This document shows, piece after piece, positions 8,101 through 16,100 of a stretch of 64,000 bases of DNA. Position numbers and translations under genes: made by a program. Location: assembly GCF_030547425.1 (NCBI RefSeq), contig NZ_JAUORH010000007.1, positions 80,261 through 144,260 on the forward strand. The letters are read 5' to 3'. Every line of letters starts with the position of its first letter. Position 1 is the stretch's first letter. The stretch is from Tenacibaculum sp. 1_MG-2023. GTDB lineage: Bacteria > Bacteroidota > Bacteroidia > Flavobacteriales > Flavobacteriaceae. Below the pieces are notes generated by a model, which had not been told where the DNA came from, searched no databases, and worked only from the letters and a program-made list of their open reading frames with translations.

Positions 8101-10177
8101 TTCCTGTAAAACCTACATTTTTTAATACCAAAGGCCCAAAACCTGCATTGGCAAACATTCCTATACTAGCGAATAAAAACACTTGTCCTACTAATGGAAT
8201 ACCGTAGCCTGCTCGTATTTCAACTTGGAAAATATCTACTTTTTTCCCACGTTGCTCCATTAACTCTATCTCATCTGGAACCACAATTTCTCCTACAATG
8301 GTGACATGCCCTTCGTTATCTATTCCTACTTTAGCTGTTCCTTCCAGCCAAGGGGTTATAGTTGCTTGCACTTCTCCCCAACCTGCTAATACTTGATTGT
8401 CTTTTGTTTTTGATACAGTAGCCTGCTCTTGATTAGCGGATGCTTCAGCTTCCTGATCCATACTTTCTACTCCTAATGCAGCATGCATCATTTGGCGAGA
8501 ACGAGTAGCATCGGTAACTAATAAAGTGATTTCTCCGGAAAATTTATCTGAATTCATTCTCCCTGTACCTTGTATTGTTACTGCTCCATCATCATACTCA
8601 ACATTTAAAGATGCGCTTACATTTGCTATATCTGCACCAATACTTGCTTGTCCACTTAATTTTCCGTCAGCGCCTCTTGCTACATTAAACTCTCCCGATG
8701 CTAACCCTGCTATATCTACGGTGGAATTGAGTTCAAAGCTTAAATTAGAGTCTGTAATTCCTAAACTACCAGTTGCTTCTATATATCCATCAATATTGGC
8801 TGATAAATTATTCGCTCTAAAGTTTAATCCTCCGTTTTCAAACCTGTTCTCTAATCCCTCTGCAACTTCTATAGGACTCAATCCTAAGAAACTCATTGCT
8901 TCAAGGTTCTCATTAATTTTTTGAATAATCCCTAAAACATTTGGAACAACTTCTTCTCCTGCTCTAACACTTAAAAATCCTGTGGTGTTTTGTTCTTCTC
9001 CAAAGTTTCGCAATACTAAAACAGGAAATACACCAGCATCTCTGAGCGGATTTAAAAACGACATTCCACGGACATCTAAATGATTATTTCTTCTACTACT
9101 TGAAAGCTCAAACTTTTGAGCTTGTCCTTCTGCAGGTCTTCCAAGTTTTCGAATTTTAATAGTTCCTTCGAATTGTGTACCAATCTTAACATTTACATCA
9201 AAGTTACGTGTCCTTGATTCTTGCTCGATATAAGCCAACCAATCATCAGATAGTTGTAGTCCATTAGTGATGTCTATCGCTTGAGTGGGAGCCACTAAAG
9301 TTACTGTATCAGTTTCTCCTTCCGATTTTTGAACATTGTTAGCTGCTGGCGAAGCTCCTTGTTGTACGGTATGTGTTAACTCATGTGCCAACAAATGCTT
9401 TCCAGAATCACTTTCTGGATTATATTTCCCTTCGTTAAAATAGATATCATTTCCATTGGTAAATGCTTGTGAACCTAGTTCTTGGTTCATTTGTACCGCA
9501 TTACTATCGTTATGAACACGTACTCCACTAAAATCAGCTCCAAAACCTGACTCCATTTCGTTTTGGGTATTTGAAGGCAATGGACTTCCTCCTCCTTTTG
9601 AGCTATTCAAATCATTTTCTAACGAAGAACTATCGTCTCCTCCTGACATTTGCAATTGCTGAATTTCTTCTTCCTCTTTTTCCTGAACCTCCTCCTCTTC
9701 TTTTTGTTGGATTTCTTCTTCAGATTTTTGTTGAATTAATTCATTACTAAATGATGTAGTGTTATCTTCTTTAGCTTGTAGATTATCTTCTGTTACTTCC
9801 TGAATATTTTCATCTTCTACTTTTTGTACTTCTTCCTCTTCTTTTTGTTGTACTTCTTCTTGTTTTTGAAGGTCTTTTTCTGATGTTAATTGAACTACTG
9901 GACTTATAGAATCAACCAAAGGTTTTTGCTGAACTTCTTGTTCATTTGATTCTTGTTTTTGAATCTCTTCTTCATTTTTCTTTTGTACTGTCGGTGCGAA
10001 AAAAGAGTTTGGGGTTTCTTTTCCTTTCGCTACTATTTTATCCGCAGCTCTATCTGCCTCTACCTCATATTTATCACCTGGTTTCCCAACATTTAATTTA
10101 GGTTGAATAAAGCTTCCTCCTCCATTTGGTTTTGAAGAAATTGGTTTTGTGGTATGTTGGGTTTTTGGTGAAAACAT
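5195..10177 (-). CDS. eCIS cargo: DUF4157 N-terminus, beta-rich middle, DNA/RNA endonuclease-like C-terminus
   Basis: A 1660-residue protein, one of the largest genes here. Residues 22-48 hold the FIQPKL...VEADRAADK block that begins DUF4157 proteins, and HELTH at 265-269 is the zinc-metalloprotease-like motif of that domain. Between them lies a low-complexity linker of repeated EEE(I/V)Q / QKE units (about 66-176). The middle (about 440-860) is glycine- and beta-rich and unassigned. The C-terminus has SHLIAD at 1502-1507 and an EHYNKQ block with Asn1528. This matches the catalytic His ... Asn layout of non-specific DNA/RNA endonucleases of the beta-beta-alpha-metal fold (GHLIAD...NL...N type). 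DUF4157 proteins are associated with eCIS cargo. The role as injected nuclease is inference. Confidence 0.85.
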   Translation of the reverse strand: MFSPKTQHTTKPISSKPNGGGSFIQPKLNVGKPGDKYEVEADRAADKIVAKGKETPNSFFAPTVQKKNEEEIQKQESNEQEVQQKPLVDSISPVVQLTSEKDLQKQEEVQQKEEEEVQKVEDENIQEVTEDNLQAKEDNTTSFSNELIQQKSEEEIQQKEEEEVQEKEEEEIQQLQMSGGDDSSSLENDLNSSKGGGSPLPSNTQNEMESGFGADFSGVRVHNDSNAVQMNQELGSQAFTNGNDIYFNEGKYNPESDSGKHLLAHELTHTVQQGASPAANNVQKSEGETDTVTLVAPTQAIDITNGLQLSDDWLAYIEQESRTRNFDVNVKIGTQFEGTIKIRKLGRPAEGQAQKFELSSSRRNNHLDVRGMSFLNPLRDAGVFPVLVLRNFGEEQNTTGFLSVRAGEEVVPNVLGIIQKINENLEAMSFLGLSPIEVAEGLENRFENGGLNFRANNLSANIDGYIEATGSLGITDSNLSFELNSTVDIAGLASGEFNVARGADGKLSGQASIGADIANVSASLNVEYDDGAVTIQGTGRMNSDKFSGEITLLVTDATRSRQMMHAALGVESMDQEAEASANQEQATVSKTKDNQVLAGWGEVQATITPWLEGTAKVGIDNEGHVTIVGEIVVPDEIELMEQRGKKVDIFQVEIRAGYGIPLVGQVFLFASIGMFANAGFGPLVLKNVGFTGTYSTDPSVLQEFNITGTLGINAFAVLGLEAEAGVGVTLIGHDVKAGVNVTAAAGLRAYAEATPTFEYKEEASPEGGKVGESRLKGHFEAAAQLFLQLSGALFYELDSPWWSPAPDGREEYPLGEVQYPIGDSLGIGADVDWLVGGEEPPELTMSPVEFDADKFTADVMADPPPRSMGDSESSPEGEWQGENANSNQTENPEITGEGEGLPPGRREEDLSNLSEEQKYMRALDELSQMENANPKPTIGVVEDKINTVKRRYGIRRIQTRNEEAESVAVYVEHGEENNGRHLLGIALMSEAEQRRMITESIEDLRARERGAVSEDNKIDESAAQDLLRIWKSEHDVIISARVVDGNDTWDYLLTIGERNQTEIGKPKVEIVESVDSGLQEGDGEIGKIVRFDAEGENHRIWIRVSGNDVDVMIASNPSVIATKLIDWRSRLDSLDDTKKRVARGFLDSAEYLYEQVKNEAITANRELSEATATPTPDSTSEAVEADDRVESTQDRMVSIFRNLFTIFGDTDNEDTMYVGFERDIVSKTHLSAHPMLLQESTAIFDSNKALRDENKSRGFSSWSGLVNKFKSDGPKTKQVIEHPISNSEAYGDYTKEQVKRAADRVLDSSIENTEKTNVINQKIAEIEGGEARNAYASIRDQVFDREREPVANQRLDSLFRGDEGEHNQYKILDSSVDYDGTSSGQLIVNYNYTVQIGNQPPEKREFTVTIQQSQLSTGGNITNHSIEGRNLALKEPGSRGRTVSASNVDGRTAIQDANTSNSSDRDNVLNSPNQENYQEVMDGMRDQFTGQVDDTTIKFNASHLIADWFQGSGYAQALNLMTTSEHYNKQIMFGAESQIEERLATAERRFRSIKGIEYITFDLSVDAEWMSISDNAVSDTISSQTQEISGETPEQRRERLQELHRVLSRDNDPKFCRGVKYRVVKIHLKDKDGGIIRSVNSTIFREIGQDVHLREILSKQ

Positions 10178-10195
10178 AAAGTTTCTTTTATATAA

Positions 10196-11290
10196 TTATC
10201 TTATAACTGTAGTTATTTTCACATAAAGTCTTATTCCTGGACAATCCAATGGATTTACTCTAATAGAAACTCGTTGTAAACCAGAACCTGTGTTTAAAGT
10301 TCTGGATTCATATGGAAATGGTTCTGCATCTCCGCAATGTGTATCTCCAGCAGGCATTCTTTGTCGTCTTCCTCCATTTATTGATACTTCATAGGGTGTT
10401 TCCCCTGTACAACAACTAACCCTATCATGAAACTCCCATTTTGCTTCAAAAGTTATTGATGAACGACAACCTTCTGGCACCATAAAATCATAGTCGATTC
10501 CACTTCTTAAGCGATAATTTCGAACATCAGAAGCAGCACATCTACTACTTCCAGATTGCTTTTGCACTTTTTTCTGCACCATTCCTTTTTGTTGAATGGT
10601 ATGTGTTAACTCATGTGCTAGCAAATGTTTTCCTTCTTTGGAGTTTGGATTGTATTTTCCTTCGTTAAAATAAATATTATTCCCGTGTGTAAATGCCTGC
10701 GCTCCTATCTCTTGACTCATTTGTGCTGCTTCTGAATCGTTGTGAATGTTTACACGGCTAAAATCGGCTCCAAAACCTGACTCCATTTCACTTTGTGTTT
10801 GTGCATCCATTTTTTGACCTCCATTTTCTCTTTTTAACTTACTTTCAAAAGAAGGTTTATTTTTTGTTGAAGTAGATTTTTCCGTTTTTGACTGCACAGC
10901 TTCCTCTTCTTCTTGCTTTTGTACTTTCTCTTCTTTTTCACAATTATCGCACTTCGATTGTACTGTTTCTTCCTCTTCCTTACTTTGCACCGCTTCTTCT
11001 TCCTCCATCTTTTGAACGGGTTGCTCATCTTCAGTAGCTTCCATTTTTTGTACTAAAGGTGTTACTTCAGAAGCCAGTGGTTTTTGCTGTATTTCTTCTT
11101 CATTTTCTTTTTTTTGTATTGAATTAGCTTCCTTATTATTTCCTACAACTTTATCAGCCATTTGATCTGCTTCAACTTCATATTGATCTCCTTTTCTTCC
11201 AAATGCTAACTTCGGCTGAATAAACAAATCCTTTTTTTTATCTTTTGCTTGAACGTTATTAGCTTCTGGTTTTTTATCTCTTTTAAACAT
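10196..11290 (-). CDS. eCIS cargo-type DUF4157 protein with a short cysteine-rich C-terminus
   Basis: A 364-residue protein. The N-terminus (LFIQPKLAFGRKGDQYEVEA at 22-41), the E/Q/K linker and HELTH at 226-230 match its larger neighbour nearly block for block. Within the linker lies a CDNCEKEEK motif, a form common in DUF4157 proteins. After the shared module comes a domain of about 115 residues (250-364) with six cysteines (Cys251, one after PEG, a CC pair, and one each in THC and LDC) and a beta-strand pattern. I do not recognise this domain. By inference it is a second effector or a particle accessory. It sits between the tape measure gene and the nuclease cargo gene, the usual cargo position. 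Confidence 0.8.
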   Translation of the reverse strand: MFKRDKKPEANNVQAKDKKKDLFIQPKLAFGRKGDQYEVEADQMADKVVGNNKEANSIQKKENEEEIQQKPLASEVTPLVQKMEATEDEQPVQKMEEEEAVQSKEEEETVQSKCDNCEKEEKVQKQEEEEAVQSKTEKSTSTKNKPSFESKLKRENGGQKMDAQTQSEMESGFGADFSRVNIHNDSEAAQMSQEIGAQAFTHGNNIYFNEGKYNPNSKEGKHLLAHELTHTIQQKGMVQKKVQKQSGSSRCAASDVRNYRLRSGIDYDFMVPEGCRSSITFEAKWEFHDRVSCCTGETPYEVSINGGRRQRMPAGDTHCGDAEPFPYESRTLNTGSGLQRVSIRVNPLDCPGIRLYVKITTVIR

Positions 11291-11314
11291 GACTTTTAAA
11301 GTTTTAGTTATATT

Positions 11315-13183
11315 TTACCAATTCGTAAAGATTAATTCCTTCATCCAAGGAAGTTTACATAAGCTTAAATTCCATGGTAATTTGGTATCTATTAAAATAT
11401 CTTGTGTTTTTCTTTCAACTGTTAGATTGGGGTTGTCTTTAGTTAAATCTAGTTTTCCTTCTCTTTGTAAATACTCATTACGCAATAGGTCGTTTGAAGA
11501 GCTTTTTAAAACCGACCAATTTTGAAGTACTGCTTTTAACAATTCTTCTGATTTTTCTTTTAGCTCATCACTCAGTACTATATTTCTCTCGATAGAACTT
11601 TGTATGGGCAGATTACACAAAAATTTTTCGAAAATTAAATTGTTTTCAAACTGTTGTTCTTTTTTAGTTGCTACGTAATGTAATAAGTGAACAGCTTCAT
11701 TGGATTTAATAATTTTGTTCTCCTTGTTTAAAAAACCACATGAGTTAAAAAACTGTTTTAAAAAAGGGTGTAATAAAATTAATCCTGCATTTTTTACAAT
11801 ATGAGTTTTAAATTCACTTACGATTTCTTTTTTACTTAAAAATGTATTCTTTAATGCCTCGTTATGTCGTCTTTTATATTCAGCCCTTTTTTGATCTTTG
11901 AGTGCTTTTTCATTTTTTAAGGTTACATCTTTATCTTTATAGATGTTCTTACTTTTCTGCTGCATTTTTGTACTAAGTTCTTCTTTTACTTCTTTCTTTT
12001 TTTCTTTTGGTGATAACTGTTTCTTTAAATCCTCTTTTTTGTTTTGATTATCGCTTTCTTCAAAAGAAATGGGTAAATTAAGACTGTCTATTTCTTTATC
12101 TTTAAACGTTAATTTTTCATCAACAACTTTATTCTTTTCAATATTCTGTTTATTAATTATATTTTGACCATGGGTGTTGTTAACTTCAAGGTCTATTTTA
12201 TTTGTCTTTTTAACCCTTTTTTTATTTGATCGAATTATATTTATACCTTCATCCTTTTTATGCTTTTTATCAAAATCATCAATAATATCTATATTTTCTT
12301 CTTTTGCCTTTTCTTGTTTTTTATCAATTTTAATTCCAAGTTCTTTTAGTTTTTCTACATTAATTTGGTTTTTAAATATTGTGTTTTCCAAAACCAATTC
12401 TTCTAAAAAAAATATTAACTCTTCTGTATAATTCTTTAGAAATGTTGTTCTTTTTAATATTATTATTTCTTCTTGAATTACATCTACTATTCTTGAAAAG
12501 TCGTTGTTTATTATAGCTTTAATGAAAAAATCCCATACTTTATTTTTTATCTTGTGGTTTTTAAAACCAAACTTTTTAATGGTTGTTAGAAATGATTCAT
12601 ATCCTTTAGGTTTATTAAAAATACTTAGAAATAATATTTGTAACTCTTCAGCCTTAAACTGTTGAATTAATCGTTTTTTTTGAATCGGGTCTCTTAATGA
12701 TTTAAAAAAACGTTCTTCAAAACTTTGATTTTCGGTTATTTCAAATAATATTTTTTTCGTGAAGTTTTTTTCTTTGTTTTGCCCCCTCCAACCAGTTATA
12801 CCGTGTTGTAAAAAATGAAAAAAAGTATCTAATTTAGATTCTGATACAGTACTAGTTTTTATAGCTACCTCATGTAATTCTGGCTCTTTAAAAATTGTTT
12901 TTAACTTCGTTATGAGTTGTTCTTTTATTTCTCGCTTTGTGCTACTATCGTTTATAGATGTATTGCTACTAGGTATATTAACTTCAATATTTAAGTTTTC
13001 TATTTGTTGAATAAGTACTTCATTCTCTATTTCTAGAGAATTAAAGTACTTTTCTATTTCTGGAAATACTTCTTTCTGTAAAAAGTTTTCGATAGTGTTT
13101 TTACACTCCTCAGCTACCTTTTTACTTTTCGTATTTACCTCAACAAATACTTTTTGAATACTATGATCTCCTTTAGCAAGCAT
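11315..13183 (-). CDS. eCIS tape measure protein (Afp14-like)
   Basis: A 622-residue protein. The N-terminus (HSIQKVFVEVNTKSKK) and the C-terminal blocks NAGLILLHPFLKQFF, AVHLLHYVATK, FEKFLCNLPIQ and VLQNWSVLKSSS are those of the contractile injection system tape measure family. The last block ends in a hydrophobic KLPWNLSLCKLPWMKELIF tail. The middle (about 270-460) is lysine/glutamate-rich and coiled-coil-like, as expected for a length ruler. Its ATG shares one base with the upstream stop (TAATG), so translation is likely coupled. It occupies the same slot as afp14, between the fibre-slot gene and the ATPase/cargo end. Confidence 0.88.
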   Translation of the reverse strand: MLAKGDHSIQKVFVEVNTKSKKVAEECKNTIENFLQKEVFPEIEKYFNSLEIENEVLIQQIENLNIEVNIPSSNTSINDSSTKREIKEQLITKLKTIFKEPELHEVAIKTSTVSESKLDTFFHFLQHGITGWRGQNKEKNFTKKILFEITENQSFEERFFKSLRDPIQKKRLIQQFKAEELQILFLSIFNKPKGYESFLTTIKKFGFKNHKIKNKVWDFFIKAIINNDFSRIVDVIQEEIIILKRTTFLKNYTEELIFFLEELVLENTIFKNQINVEKLKELGIKIDKKQEKAKEENIDIIDDFDKKHKKDEGINIIRSNKKRVKKTNKIDLEVNNTHGQNIINKQNIEKNKVVDEKLTFKDKEIDSLNLPISFEESDNQNKKEDLKKQLSPKEKKKEVKEELSTKMQQKSKNIYKDKDVTLKNEKALKDQKRAEYKRRHNEALKNTFLSKKEIVSEFKTHIVKNAGLILLHPFLKQFFNSCGFLNKENKIIKSNEAVHLLHYVATKKEQQFENNLIFEKFLCNLPIQSSIERNIVLSDELKEKSEELLKAVLQNWSVLKSSSNDLLRNEYLQREGKLDLTKDNPNLTVERKTQDILIDTKLPWNLSLCKLPWMKELIFTNW

Positions 13184-16100
13184 TATAAGTTTGGTATTAG
13201 TTTTCCATCAATAAACGTAGTAATGTATTCAGCTTGAATTTCTACTGAGCATGCTTTTAAAAATTGTAGAAAAGCCTCATCTGCTACTTTTATTTGATTT
13301 TCTTTAAATGAAATAAAAGCAGTATCTATAACTTCTAACAGCTCTAAAATAACTTGTCTATTTTCCTCTAAAACTGTTTGCTTTTGACAATGAAGGATGT
13401 TTAAAAATAATCGAGCTTCTGCTTTAAAATATTTTATTAGCAATGCTCTGTTTTCAATATCTTCAATGAGTAATTTTGAAGTGTTCATAAGTAACTTAGA
13501 GAATATACCTCTTAACTGATTATTATTTTCTCCTATTAGGTAAGAATTACTTTCATCGGTTATAATTGCTTTATAAGCGTCATTTGTAGGAACTACTACA
13601 ACCATGTTAACATTAGTACCACTACCTCCATCATTTATACTAAACTTATTTAACTTATAATAGTTTCCAACTTCTGTTTTTGTTATTTCCTCACAGGTTT
13701 TATCTTGTGTTTTTCCAATTTCTATCACTTCTGTTATTGTGTGTTCTCCACACTCACTTGCTACCGTTAAAGAGACTTTTACTGAATCTCCATCAAAATT
13801 GCTCAGGTCTTCTGTTATTGTTGTTCTATTTATTTGAGGTTCTCTTTCAACTCCGTTAATTATCCAAACGTATTTATCTCCTTTTTCAGAAGTATTCGTC
13901 AACGATAATATTCTCGTTTTTGAATCAAAACTATGTGTAAATCTTGCTTGTGGTGTTGCTGTTAAATTAATTGTTTGTGTTACAAATGTTCCTACAATAC
14001 CAATACTTACAACTCCTGAATCTGTTAGTCCAGAATTAGCAGGTACAAACTCCCAATTATTTGTTTCTTTATTAAATTTCACTTTTCCACCTGTGAGTTG
14101 GACTCCTTCAAATTGTGGTCTCACAATAACTGGATAAGGTTCTTTATCACTTAAACAAAAAGTAGTGGGTAAATTTATTATAAACTCTGGAAACGCAATA
14201 GTTTTTGTAAACTCCGCGGTTGAAAAACAGCTATTACCATCAGTAATTGTAAGTACTACTGTATATGTATTTTCTGTTCCTTCTTTAACCAATAATTTAG
14301 GATTAAAAAGTTCAGTTCCTGACTCAATATCGTTTACACTCCAATTGAATTTTAATCCTTCTGGTTTTACACCTTCTGGAAGTATTGCTTCGAAAGCTGC
14401 TTCGTAAAATAACTGTCCGTCTTTCCACATAAACCTTGATTCACTTTGCTCTGAAATACTTATTTGCTTAACTTCATGAATTGTGATTCTTGCATTGGTT
14501 GTTTGTCCGTCTTCTAAAAACTCAATTATTTGACCATAATTTTCAAAAACTGCTATATCAACAACTAGTTCATTGTTTTCAATCGTTACTCCATTTATGA
14601 CTCCATCTACAATGGTTATGGTTCCATTAACATTCGTAAATGGAATTCTAGCCACTTTTTCTTCAGTAAAATCGATACAATATGTGGGCTGAATTGCTAA
14701 TTCAGATGGTGTTAGTGTATCAAAAACTATTGGTTTTATAGCAATCGTTTTCTTACATGGACCTAATGAAATTTCTAACCCTGGTTGTATTTCATTTTTT
14801 ATATCATCAATTGGTAGTATATAATTTTGGAAAACTTTGTTATTTATAGGTGTACGTTCTACCTTGATGCCATCTCCCATAAAATCCCACTCATATTTAA
14901 TATTGTTAAAGAAATCAGCATTTACAAAATCAGTGTCTTTCCAATGTAGCACATAGGTTACTCTAGCTTTCGATTTATCCTCATTATATTCGATAGGTTG
15001 TTCTACTTCCACCAATAATTCTAATGTTGGATATACAATAAGTTCACAATCTGTAGGTTCATCATTAACCATAAATTTAATTGGTTTACCTAATAGGCTC
15101 TTATCTATTTTTGTAACATCAATTTTCCATTTTTTATCTTCAGGGTCTAGATAAACTCCTGACTCCACACCTTCAGGCACATTTGCTTTTACGTCTCCAT
15201 CTAATGGTCTTACAGTAAATAGTAAAGAGTCAATTTCTATATCTTTTTTCAAACAAATAGTACTTACTGGCAAGCTTAAAAATGGTGGTTCTTTAGGAAT
15301 TATGAAGTTCACTGGAGCACAATCTGAACAACACATATATGGTAAGGAAAAATCTGCTACTACTGTGTTTTTCAGTGTTTCATTTTCTTTAATTACATCG
15401 TTTTCGTCGAAATATAGTTTCTTCTTAGTTTCTAAAACAACAGGGTTATATAGCTGTAAAAAGTATTCGTCTTTAGGTACTAAATGGTCTTTAATAGTAA
15501 TACGCATTCCTACAGAACCGTCTTTGTACATAACCGTTTCTTCTGCATTGAGCAATTTAGACATTCCTGCTCTAGACCAAGTTCTATTTAAAAAAGCTGA
15601 AAAATTACTTACTGTTTCTGCTAATGTTTTACCTACCAAAACTACATCTTGATCAGAAAACCTTTTTCCTTTAAAATTAAAATAATGTCCATCCACAAAT
15701 GAAAATTCTACGGTTGAACTTTTATCCCATAGCTTTATTATTCCTCCATTTCTATAAATAATCTCATCTTTACCAAATACTAAATCTTTAGAGTTTGTAA
15801 ACTCTTTTTTAACACCTAATTCTTTATCCGAAGTTATTGGTTGATTTTTAAATACAATGTTTAACACTACATCATCAAATGTATTTTTATCTGCTGCATT
15901 TTCGGTAACATAAACCATTACAAAAGTTCCTCCTGGAATAACTCCTGCTTTATGTTCAATACCTGGATGTTGTTTTACAAATTCTGAAAGTTGTATTCTT
16001 TCTAAAATTTTTTTCTTTCTTTTTTCTATTTCTGCTAGTAATGTTTCTAACTTTTTTCCTGAACAACAAACAATTGATAATTGGTTAATCAATAAACCTA

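Noticed and set aside
11289..11525. A 78-codon plus-strand reading frame over the end of the tape measure gene.
   Set aside because: It is antisense to the well-supported tape measure C-terminus and has no recognisable product or promoter.
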